Part shown: in pieces, positions 9,326 to 18,277 of the stretch
How the letters are laid out: the number at the start of each line of letters is the position of its first letter
Position numbering within the stretch: position 1 is the stretch's first letter
Source of the DNA: Arthrobacter pityocampae
Lineage (GTDB): Bacteria > Actinomycetota > Actinomycetes > Actinomycetales > Micrococcaceae
Direction: 5' to 3'
Assembly (NCBI RefSeq): GCF_002927275.1
Contig: NZ_PRKW01000002.1
Coordinates: forward strand, 62,001 to 126,000
Length of the DNA stretch: 64,000 bases
Made by a program: the position numbers and the translations under genes
Notes under the pieces: generated by a model
What the model saw: only the letters and a program-made list of their open reading frames with translations
Databases searched by the model: none
What the model was told of the DNA's origin: nothing

Positions 9326-9586
9326 TTAGAGCGCGTTGACCTTCTTGGAGATCGCGGACTTGCGGTTCGCTGCGTTGTTCTTGTGCAGCACACCCTTGGT
9401 GACGGCCTTGTCGAGCTTGCGGCTGGCGGCCTGCAGCGCCGTAGCGGCAGCATCCTTGTCAGCACCCTCGACGGCCGTGTTCACGGCGCGGATGGCGGTC
9501 TTGAGCTCGGACTTGACCGAGTTGTTACGCTGCCTCGCCTTTTCGTTGGTGAGGATGCGCTTCTTCTGGGACTTGATATTTGCCAC
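9326..9586 (-). CDS. rpsT: 30S ribosomal protein S20
   Basis: S20 binds 16S rRNA early in 30S assembly. The product is 86 residues, the normal length, very Lys/Arg/Ala-rich, starting [11 protein letters not shown] and ending [11 protein letters not shown]. Start is GTG at 9586, preceded by an AAAGAAAG ribosome site; frames reaching further upstream are not S20-like. The gene is monocistronic, convergent with holA, and the adjacent nested inverted repeat probably terminates it. Confidence 0.97.
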   Translation of the reverse strand: MANIKSQKKRILTNEKARQRNNSVKSELKTAIRAVNTAVEGADKDAAATALQAASRKLDKAVTKGVLHKNNAANRKSAISKKVNAL

Positions 9587-9797
9587 GTATGAGAACTTTC
9601 TTTGTATTGCGGACTGGTCGTGAGGGTAGTTCGGCCAACCGAAGACTGAGCGGCGTGGGGATACCGTGTGGCGATCGGCCAAAGTGCCCGAAGACCTGCG
9701 CGGACACACAGCTATACAGGTTAGCAGAAACCTTCCCCCGACCCGAGCGGACCGGCGCAGCCCCCCGGGCACCGACGGCCTCCCGGCCGCGCGCCCA

Positions 9798-10328
9798 TCA
9801 GCCGAGCAGGTGCTCCGGAACCCGGGCCACCACCCGCTCGTAGCGCTGGCGCGGGAGGACGGCGCCCTCCCTGCGGATGTCGTCCGGCCGGATCCGGAGC
9901 ACCCGGTCAACCTTCACTTCGCTCGGGCGTCCCTGCCGATCCCAGGCCCCTGTCCCGATGTCGACGTAGCGGTCGTCGTGGTCATCGGCGTTGTTGCGGT
10001 CCCGGCTCGTGAGCATCAGGCCGAGGAGGGTGCGGCCCTCGCGGCCCACCAGCAGCACCGGGCGGTCCTTCCCCTGGGACGGGTCGTCCTCGTACGGTAC
10101 CCACGTCCACACGACCTCCCCGGGATCGGGCTTGCCGTCCGCGCTGGGGGAGTACGCGAGCAGGGCCGCCTGCCGACGGCCCAGGACGGTCCGGGACGGG
10201 GCGGTGCCCGCCGAGCCGGGCGGCCGACGTCGTGCCGGGGCCCCCGCCCGTCCGGCGGGCGCGGAGCCGGCCACGGCGCGGACGACCTGATTCGCCAGGG
10301 ACAGGACGGAACGGAGGGTGATTGCCAT
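9798..10328 (-). CDS. PemK/MazF-like protein, no antitoxin visible
   Basis: MazF/PemK proteins are ribosome-independent mRNA endoribonucleases, normally paired with a small antitoxin. The 176-residue product has a family-like core from about residue 70: a WTWVPYEDD segment, [11 protein letters not shown] and a strand with RDRNN. An N-terminal extension of about 65 residues rich in Ala, Arg and Pro is unusual for a toxin. No antitoxin-sized gene lies next to it; the 220 bases towards lepA and 211 towards rpsT are open of coding sequence. The ATG is six bases after a TAGGAT box (10335-10340), so it appears leaderless. Orphan members of this family between rpsT and lepA are common in relatives and may have a housekeeping role. 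Confidence 0.7.
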   Translation of the reverse strand: MAITLRSVLSLANQVVRAVAGSAPAGRAGAPARRRPPGSAGTAPSRTVLGRRQAALLAYSPSADGKPDPGEVVWTWVPYEDDPSQGKDRPVLLVGREGRTLLGLMLTSRDRNNADDHDDRYVDIGTGAWDRQGRPSEVKVDRVLRIRPDDIRREGAVLPRQRYERVVARVPEHLLG

Positions 10329-10334
10329 GCCCGC

Positions 10335-10340
10335 ATCCTA
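10335..10340 (-). promoter_or_regulatory. -10 box of the leaderless PemK-like gene
   Basis: On the minus strand TAGGAT is followed by six bases and then the ATG at 10328. No -35 hexamer is evident. Confidence 0.45.
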
Positions 10341-10549
10341 GCGAGACTCCGGCCTCGCGACCGGTGGGCCGGCGCGGCGCCACCGAGGCGGACGATTGCC
10401 GCAGCGGTGAGGCGTCATGGGACACTAGGGGAGGCCGCTGCGGACCGGCGACGTCGGACCCGCGGTCCGGCCGACCAGCCGGCGGACCGTGTTCCATGCC
10501 AGACCCCGTTCCATGACGAGTCCCTGTTCAGCAAGAGTGAGGAAGCTAC

Positions 10550-12403
10550 GTGTCACCCATGGCCCGCACCGCCCCGGTGCCCGCCGCCACCGATCCGGCG
10601 ATCATCAGGAACTTCTGCATCATCGCCCACATCGATCACGGGAAGTCCACGCTGGCGGACCGCATGCTGCAGCTCACGGGAGCCGTCGAGCAGCGGGACA
10701 TGAAGGCGCAGTACCTCGACCGGATGGATATCGAGCGCGAGCGCGGCATCACGATCAAGTCGCAGGCTGTCCGGCTGCCCTGGGAGGTCGACGGCACCGC
10801 CTACGCCCTCAACATGATCGACACGCCGGGCCACGTGGACTTCACCTACGAGGTGTCGCGGTCCCTCGCCGCCTGTGAGGGCGCGATCCTGCTTGTGGAC
10901 GCAGCCCAGGGCATCGAGGCCCAGACGCTCGCGAACCTGTATCTCGCAATGGAGAACAACCTCACGATCATCCCGGTCCTCAACAAGATCGACCTGCCCG
11001 CGGCCCAGCCGGAGAAGTACGCCGCGGAGCTCGCGAGCCTCATCGGCGGCGAACCCGAGGACGTGCTGATGGTCTCCGGGAAGACCGGCGTCGGCGTCGA
11101 GGCCCTCATGGACAAGATCGTGCGGGACCTCCCGGCGCCGACCGGCGACCCGAACGCCCCGGCCCGGGCCATGATCTTCGACTCCGTCTACGACACCTAT
11201 CGCGGCGTGGTCACCTACGTTCGGGTCGTCGACGGCCACCTCAGCCCGCGTGAGCGCATCCAGATGATGTCCACCCGTGCCACTCACGAGCTCCTGGAAA
11301 TCGGTGTGAGCTCCCCCGAACCCAAGCCCAGCAAGGGTCTGGGCGTCGGCGAGGTGGGCTATCTCATCACGGGCGTCAAGGACGTCCGCCAGTCCAAGGT
11401 CGGCGATACCGTCACCACCCTCGCGAAGCCCGCCACGGAGTCCCTGGGCGGCTACCAGGACCCGAAGCCCATGGTCTTCTCCGGTCTGTACCCGCTGGAC
11501 GGCACCGATTACCCCGTGCTGCGCGACGCCCTCGCGAAGTTCACCCTGAACGATGCCGCGCTGGTCTACGAGCCCGAGACCTCGGCGGCGCTCGGCTTCG
11601 GCTTCCGCGTCGGCTTCCTCGGTCTCCTGCACCTCGAGATCACCCGCGAACGCCTCGAGCGTGAATACAACCTCGACCTCATCTCCACCGCGCCGAACGT
11701 CGAGTACGAGGTCACCCTCGAGGACAAGCACGTGCTGAAGGTGACCAATCCCAGCGAGTACCCGGTCGGCAAGATCGCCGAGGTGCGCGAGCCCATGGTG
11801 TCCGCGACCATCCTCGCGCCGTCGGAGTTCGTGGGCGCGATCATGGAACTCTGCCAGCAGCGCCGCGGTGTCCTCGGCGGCATGGACTACCTGTCCGAGG
11901 ACCGCGTCGAGATCCGGTACCGGCTGCCGCTGGCGGAGATCGTCTTCGACTTCTTCGACCTGCTGAAGTCCAAGACCCGGGGGTACGGGTCCCTCGACTG
12001 GAAGGCCGACGGCGACCAGGTGTCCGACCTCGTGAAGGTCGACATCCTCCTGCAGGGCGACCAGGTGGACGCGTTCTCCGCCATCACCCACCGCGACAAG
12101 GCCTACGCCTACGGCGTGATGATGACGGGCAAGCTCCGCGAGCTGATCCCGCGCCAGCAGTTCGAGGTGCCCATCCAGGCCGCGATCGGGGCGCGCATCA
12201 TCGCCCGCGAGAGCATCCGCGCGATCCGCAAGGACGTCCTCGCCAAGTGCTACGGCGGCGACATCACGCGTAAGCGCAAGCTGCTGGAGAAGCAGAAGGA
12301 GGGCAAGAAGCGCATGAAGATGGTGGGGCGCGTCGAAGTGCCCCAGGAAGCCTTCATCGCCGCCCTGTCCTCCGACGAGTCCAAGGACAAAGCCAAGAAG
12401 TGA
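10550..12403 (+). CDS. lepA: Translation elongation factor 4 (LepA)
   Basis: LepA is a ribosome-binding GTPase that affects initiation and elongation under stress. The 617 residues match the usual length plus a short N-terminal extension. GTP-binding motifs are complete: AHIDHGKST, the ERGITIK switch region, DTPGHVDF and NKIDLP. The C-terminal LepA-specific domain is present ([17 protein letters not shown]). Start is GTG at 10550, well spaced from GTGAGGA; an ATG three codons later is an alternative. It is divergent from the PemK-like gene and is followed 21 bases later by hemW, a pairing seen widely in bacteria. Confidence 0.97.
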   Translation: MSPMARTAPVPAATDPAIIRNFCIIAHIDHGKSTLADRMLQLTGAVEQRDMKAQYLDRMDIERERGITIKSQAVRLPWEVDGTAYALNMIDTPGHVDFTYEVSRSLAACEGAILLVDAAQGIEAQTLANLYLAMENNLTIIPVLNKIDLPAAQPEKYAAELASLIGGEPEDVLMVSGKTGVGVEALMDKIVRDLPAPTGDPNAPARAMIFDSVYDTYRGVVTYVRVVDGHLSPRERIQMMSTRATHELLEIGVSSPEPKPSKGLGVGEVGYLITGVKDVRQSKVGDTVTTLAKPATESLGGYQDPKPMVFSGLYPLDGTDYPVLRDALAKFTLNDAALVYEPETSAALGFGFRVGFLGLLHLEITRERLEREYNLDLISTAPNVEYEVTLEDKHVLKVTNPSEYPVGKIAEVREPMVSATILAPSEFVGAIMELCQQRRGVLGGMDYLSEDRVEIRYRLPLAEIVFDFFDLLKSKTRGYGSLDWKADGDQVSDLVKVDILLQGDQVDAFSAITHRDKAYAYGVMMTGKLRELIPRQQFEVPIQAAIGARIIARESIRAIRKDVLAKCYGGDITRKRKLLEKQKEGKKRMKMVGRVEVPQEAFIAALSSDESKDKAKK

Positions 12404-12424
12404 CGCACCACGGTTCGGGGAGTC

Positions 12425-13654
12425 ATGCCTAGCGCCCTGCCGCTCGGCCTGCCGGCGCCGGAGGACGGCGTCCTGCCGCCCTCCGCCGCCGAGGGGGCGT
12501 CCGACCGCGCCTTCTGCCTGTACGTGCACATCCCGTTCTGCGCCGTGCGCTGCGGCTACTGCGACTTCAACACCTACACGGCGACCGAGCTCGGCGGCGG
12601 CGCCTCACAGGACGCCTACGCCGGCTCCGTCCTCGCGGAGCTCGCCCTCGGCGCCCAGGCGCTGGAGGCCTCCGGCGTACCGTCCCGGCCACTTTCGACG
12701 GTCTTCTTCGGCGGCGGCACGCCCACGCTGCTCCCCGCCGAGGACCTCGCGGCCATCCTCCGGGCTGCGCGGGACCAGTGGTCGCTCGCGCCCGACGCCG
12801 AGGTGACCACCGAGGCGAACCCGGACTCGGTCACACCGGAATCCCTGCGCGTCCTCCGGGATGCCGGGTTCACCCGGATCTCCTTCGGCATGCAGTCCGC
12901 GGTACCCCACGTCCTGGCCGTCCTCGACCGCACCCACTCGCCGGAGCGCGTCCCGCAGGCCGTGCAGTGGGCGCGGGAGGCCGGGCTGAAGGTCAGCCTC
13001 GATCTGATCTACGGCACACCGGGGGAGTCGCTGGAGGACTGGCGGACGTCCTTGACCACGGCGCTGTCCTACGGGCCCGACCACATCTCCGCCTACGCCC
13101 TCATCATCGAGGACGGGACGAAGCTCGCCTCGCGCATCCGGCGAGGGCAGGTGCCTCCCATCGACGACGACGACCACGCCGACAAGTACGCCCTGGCGGA
13201 CGAGCTGCTGACCGCCGGCGGCCTGCAGTGGTACGAGGTGAGCAACTGGGCGCGCACGCCCGCCGATGCATGCCAGCACAACCTGGCCTACTGGCGCGGA
13301 AGCGACTGGTGGGGGGCCGGACCGGGGGCCCACTCGCACGTCGGCGGGACCCGCTGGTGGAACGTGAAGCATCCACGTCCCTATGCGGACGCCCTGGCGG
13401 CGGGCCGGTCCCCGGCGGCCGGGCGCGAGGTCCTGTCGGACGAGGACCGCTACGTCGAGGACGTGATGCTGCGGGTGCGCCTGCGGGAGGGGCTCGCCAC
13501 GGACACCCTGACGACGTCGGGCCGCCGGGCCGTCGCCGGCCTCATCGCGGACGGCCTCGTCGAGCCCGCCGCCGCCTTCGCGGGCCGCGTGGTCCTGACG
13601 TTCAGGGGCCGGTTGCTCGCCGACGCCGTGGTGCGGAGGCTGCTGCCCGACTGA
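12425..13654 (+). CDS. hemW: Radical SAM protein HemW (heme chaperone)
   Basis: HemW is a radical-SAM relative of coproporphyrinogen dehydrogenase that acts as a heme-handling chaperone rather than in synthesis. The 409-residue product has the CxxxCxxC iron-sulfur motif (Cys39, Cys43, Cys46 in IPFCAVRCGYC), FFGGGTP, the NPDS segment and the C-terminal HemN-like domain. HemN-type oxidases carry extra N-terminal residues that are absent here, which favours HemW. It lies 21 bases after lepA and is probably co-transcribed. A hairpin follows the stop. Confidence 0.93.
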   Translation: MPSALPLGLPAPEDGVLPPSAAEGASDRAFCLYVHIPFCAVRCGYCDFNTYTATELGGGASQDAYAGSVLAELALGAQALEASGVPSRPLSTVFFGGGTPTLLPAEDLAAILRAARDQWSLAPDAEVTTEANPDSVTPESLRVLRDAGFTRISFGMQSAVPHVLAVLDRTHSPERVPQAVQWAREAGLKVSLDLIYGTPGESLEDWRTSLTTALSYGPDHISAYALIIEDGTKLASRIRRGQVPPIDDDDHADKYALADELLTAGGLQWYEVSNWARTPADACQHNLAYWRGSDWWGAGPGAHSHVGGTRWWNVKHPRPYADALAAGRSPAAGREVLSDEDRYVEDVMLRVRLREGLATDTLTTSGRRAVAGLIADGLVEPAAAFAGRVVLTFRGRLLADAVVRRLLPD

Positions 13655-13659
13655 TGCGC

Positions 13660-13680
13660 CGCCCGAGAGCACCTCGGGCG
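13660..13680. terminator. Bidirectional hairpin between hemW and the DUF4870 gene
   Basis: CGCCCGAG (13660-13667) pairs perfectly with CTCGGGCG (13673-13680) around a five-base loop, between two convergent genes with stops at 13654 and 13694. It has no T run in either direction. Confidence 0.5.
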
Positions 13681-13693
13681 CGGGTCGGGGCGC

Positions 13694-14110
13694 TCAGCGG
13701 ATGAGGCGGAGGTTCAGGGGGTAGCGGTAGGGCCGGCCGCGGTTGACCTGGATGCCGGCGTTCACCGAGAAGACGGTGATCGTCAGCCAGATGAGGGCGT
13801 TCACGACCGCGAACGCCCCGCCGATGACGGGCAGCATCGAGAGCAGCCAGGCGGCCAGCGCGAGGATCGTGGGAGGAAGCGTGAAATTCAGCGCCTCCTT
13901 GGACTCCTGCGCCGTGAAGGGGCCCCGGTTCTTGAAGATGAGGAAGATCAGCAGCGCCGGGACGAAGCCGAGGATCCCCCCGAAATGGGCGAGCGTGGCG
14001 TACTGGCGATCCTCCGACGCCGTCAGGGGAAGGGCGTTGGCCGGGGTGCCTTCAAAGGCGGACGGCGATTCGCCCCGTCCGTGGTGCTGCCGGTCGGCGG
14101 TGTTGGACAA
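13694..14110 (-). CDS. DUF4870 family small membrane protein
   Basis: The product has about 138 residues, with a hydrophilic N terminus followed by three hydrophobic segments. The DUF4870 pattern is clear: LAHFGGILGFVPALLIFLIFKN, then FTAQESKEALNFTL, then two further helices ending VNRGRPYRYPLNLRLIR. Members are integral membrane proteins of unknown function. I chose TTG 14110 because AAAGGA lies seven bases upstream; an ATG at 14182 would add 24 residues without family similarity and would begin only 8 bases from the upstream DUF3097 stop. It probably shares that gene's transcript. Confidence 0.75.
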   Translation of the reverse strand: MSNTADRQHHGRGESPSAFEGTPANALPLTASEDRQYATLAHFGGILGFVPALLIFLIFKNRGPFTAQESKEALNFTLPPTILALAAWLLSMLPVIGGAFAVVNALIWLTITVFSVNAGIQVNRGRPYRYPLNLRLIR

Positions 14111-14189
14111 CGTCAATTCCTTTGCTGCGGTCGTGGATCCTCCCCCGTGGAGTGTGCTCCAAGGATACTGGGTGGCCGGCATCTCCGGC

Positions 14190-15044
14190 TCAGGGAGCGC
14201 CGACGGTGAGGAAGTCGATCACTTCCTCGACCCGGCCCAGCAGCGACGGCTCCAGGTCCGCGTAGGTACCGACCCGGCCCAGGATGCGCTTCCACCCGTT
14301 GGCCACGGCGGCCTGGTCGTGGTGCGGCCAGCCGAGGCCGGCCAGGATGCCCGTCTTCCAGTCCTGGCCGCGGGGGACCACGGGCCAGGCCGCCAGGCCC
14401 AGCGCCGCCGGCTTCACGGCCTGCCAGACGTCCACGTACGGGTGCCCGACGATCAGCACGTTGCCCCGGGCCCCGGGCGCGGTCATCGCGTGCTGCGCGA
14501 TCCTGGACTCCTTGGTGCCGGGGAGCAGGTGGTCGACGAGGATGCCGAGCCTGCGCTGCGGACCGGGCCCGAAGGCGCGGATGGCGCCTTCGAGGTCATC
14601 CACGCCATGCAGCGGTTCGACGACGATCCCCTCCAGGCGCAGGTCGTCACCCCACACCTTCTCGACGAGTTCGGCGTCGTGCTGGCCCTCGACCCAGATC
14701 CTGCTCGCGCGGGCGGTCCTCGCCCGCGCGTTCTCGACCCGCACGGAGCCGGAGGCGGTCCGTGCGGGGGAGGAGGCGGCGGCGCGGGCAGCAGGGAGGG
14801 GCGCGACGACGTGGACCGGGCGACCGTCGAGGAGGAAGCCGTGGCCGAGCCGGAACGTCCGGGTCCTGCCGCGTCGGTCCTCGAGCACCATCACGTGCAG
14901 TCCGCCGGACTTCTCCACCCGGACCACCGCACCGACGAATCCGCTCTGGACGTCCTCGAGGACCATGTCCTTCTCCACGGGGACGTCGGCGAGCTGCACC
15001 CGCTTCGGAGCCGATATGTCGTGGGCTCCCCAGCCGTAATCCAT
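14190..15044 (-). CDS. DUF3097 family protein
   Basis: The product has 284 residues from ATG 15044 (MDYGWGAHDIS), with GGAAGGA upstream. An in-frame GTG at 15137 would overlap the hrcA regulatory region and is rejected. The sequence has an N-terminal beta-rich part (VLEDVQSGFVGAVVRVEKSGG) and a C-terminal part with a Toprim-like feel (VEGQHDAELVEKVWGDDLR, then GILVDHLLPGTKE and GHPYVDVWQAVKP). It is widespread in actinobacteria and its function is unknown to me. It is divergent from hrcA, so the CIRCE operator between them could influence both. Confidence 0.8.
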   Translation of the reverse strand: MDYGWGAHDISAPKRVQLADVPVEKDMVLEDVQSGFVGAVVRVEKSGGLHVMVLEDRRGRTRTFRLGHGFLLDGRPVHVVAPLPAARAAASSPARTASGSVRVENARARTARASRIWVEGQHDAELVEKVWGDDLRLEGIVVEPLHGVDDLEGAIRAFGPGPQRRLGILVDHLLPGTKESRIAQHAMTAPGARGNVLIVGHPYVDVWQAVKPAALGLAAWPVVPRGQDWKTGILAGLGWPHHDQAAVANGWKRILGRVGTYADLEPSLLGRVEEVIDFLTVGAP

Positions 15045-15130
15045 CCCGGGTGTGTCCTTCCCACGGGGGCTCCGGCGGTCTGCCGCAGCCCGGGATGCCA
15101 ATGCTAACAATCGAAGCGGACGTATTAGAC

Positions 15131-15157
15131 TTGGCACTTGGTCATGTCGAGTGCTAA
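15131..15157 (+). promoter_or_regulatory. CIRCE operator (HrcA binding site)
   Basis: TTGGCACTT, nine bases, then GAGTGCTAA. The right arm is the exact CIRCE half-site; the left arm differs from TTAGCACTC at two positions. It lies 61 bases before the hrcA start, next to a TATTAG -10-like sequence at 15124-15129, and implies heat-relieved autorepression of hrcA-dnaJ. Confidence 0.85.
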
Positions 15158-15218
15158 CCGCTGGGGCCGCCCGCTACGGGACCCGCGGGAGAGGAACGGA
15201 TCCGGAGGTGACAGAGGA

Positions 15219-16232
15219 TTGAGTGAACCGCGACGCCTGGAGGTGCTCCGGGCCATCGTCGAGGACTACGTCCATTCCCGCGAGCCCGTCGGGTCGAAGG
15301 CCCTGGTGGACCGACACCGGCTCGGTGTCTCCTCGGCGACCATCCGCAACGACATGGCCGTCCTCGAGGAGGAGGGCCTGATCACCGCGCCGCACACGAG
15401 CTCCGGACGCATCCCGACGGACAAGGGCTACCGCCTATTCGTGGACCGCATCTCCGAGGTGAAGCCGTTGTCCGCGCCGGAGAAGAAGGCCATCCAGACC
15501 CTCCTGGAGGGCGCCGAGGACCTCGACGACGTCATGGACCGCACGGTGCGGCTGCTCGCGCAGATCACCAACCAGGTGGCCGTCGTCCAGTTCCCCCGCG
15601 TCGGCGGGGCGTCCGTACGGCACATCGAGTGCGTGCTGCTGGGTCCGCAGCAGGTCCTCGTGGTCCTGATCGCGTCGAACGGCGCCGTGCAGCAGCGCAT
15701 CGTGCGGACCTCCGCGGACATCGGGGAGTCCGAGCTCGCCGAGCTCAAGCAGCGGATCCTCGCCGCGGTGTCCGGCGTGAAGCTCGCAGCGCTCCCGGGC
15801 GAGCTCGGTGTGACCCTCTCGCAGCTCCCCCCGGGGCTGCGTGCCCACGGGGGTACCATCGTCAAGGCGCTCGAGCAGCTTGCCGGGCTCGGGCGGGACG
15901 ACCGCATCCTGCTCGCGGGGACGGCGAACCTGGCCCGCTCGACGGGGGATTTCCCACTGAGCATCGGCCCCGTCCTGGAGGCTCTCGAGGAGCAGGTGGT
16001 CATGCTGCGGCTGCTGTCGGAGATGGAATACGACGCCCGCGGCATCTCGGTGCGGATCGGGAGCGAGAACCCCTACGGAGGGCTGTCGGAGGCCTCCGTC
16101 GTGGCGACGGGGTACGGACCGGATGCCGGAGCGAAGCTCGGGATCCTCGGCCCCACCCGCATGGATTATCCGACGACCATGGCGGCGGTCCGCGCCGTCG
16201 CCCGCTACCTCTCCCGGATCCTCGAGGAATAA
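15219..16232 (+). CDS. hrcA: Heat-inducible transcription repressor HrcA
   Basis: HrcA binds CIRCE and represses chaperone genes until heat or unfolded protein depletes active repressor. The 338-residue product begins at TTG 15219 ([18 protein letters not shown]), after AGGTGACAGAGGA; the open frame extends further back but only through the CIRCE region. The N-terminal winged helix is seen in [35 protein letters not shown], followed by the GAF-like domain. The upstream CIRCE supports the identification. dnaJ follows 118 bases later, the usual actinobacterial hrcA-dnaJ2 arrangement. Confidence 0.96.
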   Translation: MSEPRRLEVLRAIVEDYVHSREPVGSKALVDRHRLGVSSATIRNDMAVLEEEGLITAPHTSSGRIPTDKGYRLFVDRISEVKPLSAPEKKAIQTLLEGAEDLDDVMDRTVRLLAQITNQVAVVQFPRVGGASVRHIECVLLGPQQVLVVLIASNGAVQQRIVRTSADIGESELAELKQRILAAVSGVKLAALPGELGVTLSQLPPGLRAHGGTIVKALEQLAGLGRDDRILLAGTANLARSTGDFPLSIGPVLEALEEQVVMLRLLSEMEYDARGISVRIGSENPYGGLSEASVVATGYGPDAGAKLGILGPTRMDYPTTMAAVRAVARYLSRILEE

Positions 16233-16350
16233 CGGGGGAGCGGGCAGGGGTTCTGGGTGGTCGACGGCCGCCCGGGGCTGCCCCGGAAGTTTCCGCCGGT
16301 ACCGCCGGCGAGCAGATGACAGAACCTTCAACAGGAAGCGATGTGCAGGA

Positions 16351-17484
16351 GTGAGTAATCACTATGAGGTCCTCGGTGTGGCACAGGGTGCGACCGGGGA
16401 GGAAATCAAGAAGGCGTACCGCAGACTCGCCCGGAAGCTCCACCCCGACGTGAACCCGGGCCCGGATGCGTCGGAGGAGTTCAAGCGTGTCAGCCACGCC
16501 TACGAGGTCCTGTCCGATCCCCAGAAGCGGCGGGTCTACGACACCACCGGCAACGAGAACGGGACCGACAGCGGCTACGGCGGAGGGTACTCCGGCTCGG
16601 GCTTCGCCTTCCAGGACATCTTCGAGACCTTCTTCGGCGGGGGCGGCGGCCAGCAGGCCGGCGCACCGTCGCGGACACGCCGGGGACAGGACGCACTCAT
16701 CAACGTGCGCATCGACCTGAAGGACGCCGTCTTCGGCACCAACAAGAAGATCGAGGTGGACACCGCGGAGCTGTGCCCCACGTGCGACGGCAGCTGCTGC
16801 CAGCCCGGCACCTCCCCCCGGACCTGCGACATCTGCGGCGGCTCCGGTCAGGTCCAGCGGGCGGTCCGCTCGATCCTCGGCCAGGTCATGACGAGCGCCC
16901 CCTGCGGTACCTGCCAGGGTTTCGGCACCGTCATCCCCAGCCCCTGCCACGAGTGCAGCGGCGAGGGCCGGGTCCGTGCCCGCCGCACCCTCACCATCAA
17001 GGTCCCCGCCGGCGTCAGCACCGGCACGCGCATCCAGCTGGCCGGCCAGGGCGAGGCCGGCACGGCCGGCGGACCGCAGGGCGACCTGTACGTCGAGATC
17101 CGGGTCGCCACGGACTCCACGTTCCTGCGCGACGGCGACGACCTGCACGTGACGCTGAGCGTCCCGATGACAGCGGCTGCGCTCGGCACCACGGTGCACC
17201 TGGACACCTACGACGGCGACCAGGAGCTCGACATCAAGCCCGGCACGCAGCCCGGCGAGATCCTGACCCTGCGAGGCCTCGGGGTCACGCATCTGCGGAG
17301 CCAGGGCAGGGGGGACCTGCGGGTCCACCTCAACGTCGAGACCCCCCGCAACGTGGACCCCCAGCAGGAGGAGCTCCTGCGCAAGCTGGCCGAGCTGCGC
17401 AACGAGGAGTACACCGACGGCCAGCTGGCCAGCAGCGGTTCCGGCGTGTTCGCCCGCCTGCGGGAGCGGCTCGGAAACCGCTGA
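16351..17484 (+). CDS. dnaJ: Chaperone DnaJ (DnaJ2 type)
   Basis: DnaJ stimulates DnaK ATPase activity and delivers unfolded clients. The 377-residue product has the J domain with HPD at 31-33, a Gly/Phe-rich linker, four zinc-cysteine repeats and the C-terminal substrate domain. Three repeats read CxxCxGxG-like ([24 protein letters not shown]), while the first reads CPTCDGSC, with Cys in place of the final Gly. Start is GTG 16351; an alternative longer frame runs into hrcA. It lies between hrcA and rsmE, three bases from the latter, and is presumably under CIRCE control. Confidence 0.95.
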   Translation: MSNHYEVLGVAQGATGEEIKKAYRRLARKLHPDVNPGPDASEEFKRVSHAYEVLSDPQKRRVYDTTGNENGTDSGYGGGYSGSGFAFQDIFETFFGGGGGQQAGAPSRTRRGQDALINVRIDLKDAVFGTNKKIEVDTAELCPTCDGSCCQPGTSPRTCDICGGSGQVQRAVRSILGQVMTSAPCGTCQGFGTVIPSPCHECSGEGRVRARRTLTIKVPAGVSTGTRIQLAGQGEAGTAGGPQGDLYVEIRVATDSTFLRDGDDLHVTLSVPMTAAALGTTVHLDTYDGDQELDIKPGTQPGEILTLRGLGVTHLRSQGRGDLRVHLNVETPRNVDPQQEELLRKLAELRNEEYTDGQLASSGSGVFARLRERLGNR

Positions 17485-17486
17485 CC

Positions 17487-18251
17487 ATGACGCGTCCCCT
17501 GTTCTTCGGGCCGGGCGAGGCGGTCCGAGCGGCGAGCCCCGGCAGTGTCTTCGTACTCGGAGGGGACGAGGGGCGCCACGCCGCCACCGTCCGCCGCCTC
17601 GGTGAGGGCGAGCGTCTCGACGTCTCCGACGGAGCCGGCTACCGGCTCGGCGGCGTCATCACGGCGGTCGGGCACGGCACCGTCGAGGTCGCCGTCGAGA
17701 CGGCCGGCCAGGAGCCCGCGCCACGGCACCGGCTGATCCTCGTCCAGGCCCTCGCCAAGGGCGGCCGCGACGAGCAGGCCGTGGAGTCGGCCACCGAACT
17801 CGGGATCGATGCCGTCGTGCCCTGGCACGCGGAGCGGAGCATCGTGCGCTGGCGCGGCGAGAAGGCCGAGAAGGGCCGGCTGAAGTGGGCGTCGCTCGTC
17901 TCTGCCGCCGCGAAGCAGTCGCGCCGCTCGTTCGTCCCCGAGGTCCACGCGGTGATGGACACTCCGCGGCTGGCCGCCTGGGCGGAGACCGTGGACCGCA
18001 TGATCGTCCTCCACGAGGACGCCGACCTCCCGCTCGCCGACCGGGTGTCCGCCCTGCTCGCGGACGGCTCGTCCGGCGCGACGTCGACGGCCGTCGTCGT
18101 CGGACCGGAGGGCGGGATCAGCGCGGCGGAACTCGGGAAGCTGCGCGCCGCCGGCGCCGACACCGCCCGTCTGGGCCCGTACGTCCTGCGCTCCTCGACG
18201 GCAGGACCGGCTGCCCTGGCACTGCTGAACCACCTGCTCGGGCGCTGGTAG
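17487..18251 (+). CDS. rsmE: 16S rRNA m3U1498 methyltransferase
   Basis: RsmE methylates N3 of U1498 of 16S rRNA with SAM. The 254-residue product has the PUA-like N-terminal domain (LGGDEGRHAATVRRLGEGERLDV) and the SPOUT-knot domain (ALAKGGRDEQAVESATELG, VVVGPEGGISAAEL, LGPYVLRSSTAGPAAL). It starts two bases after the dnaJ stop, so it is the third gene of the hrcA-dnaJ-rsmE unit, a conserved order. Confidence 0.95.
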   Translation: MTRPLFFGPGEAVRAASPGSVFVLGGDEGRHAATVRRLGEGERLDVSDGAGYRLGGVITAVGHGTVEVAVETAGQEPAPRHRLILVQALAKGGRDEQAVESATELGIDAVVPWHAERSIVRWRGEKAEKGRLKWASLVSAAAKQSRRSFVPEVHAVMDTPRLAAWAETVDRMIVLHEDADLPLADRVSALLADGSSGATSTAVVVGPEGGISAAELGKLRAAGADTARLGPYVLRSSTAGPAALALLNHLLGRW

Positions 18252-18277
18252 CGCTCCGTCGTCCCCGAGCCGTCCGG

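Noticed and set aside
10553-12529. Long minus-strand frame opposite lepA
   Set aside because: Shadow of lepA: repetitive Asp/Glu/Leu/His composition and no recognisable domain.
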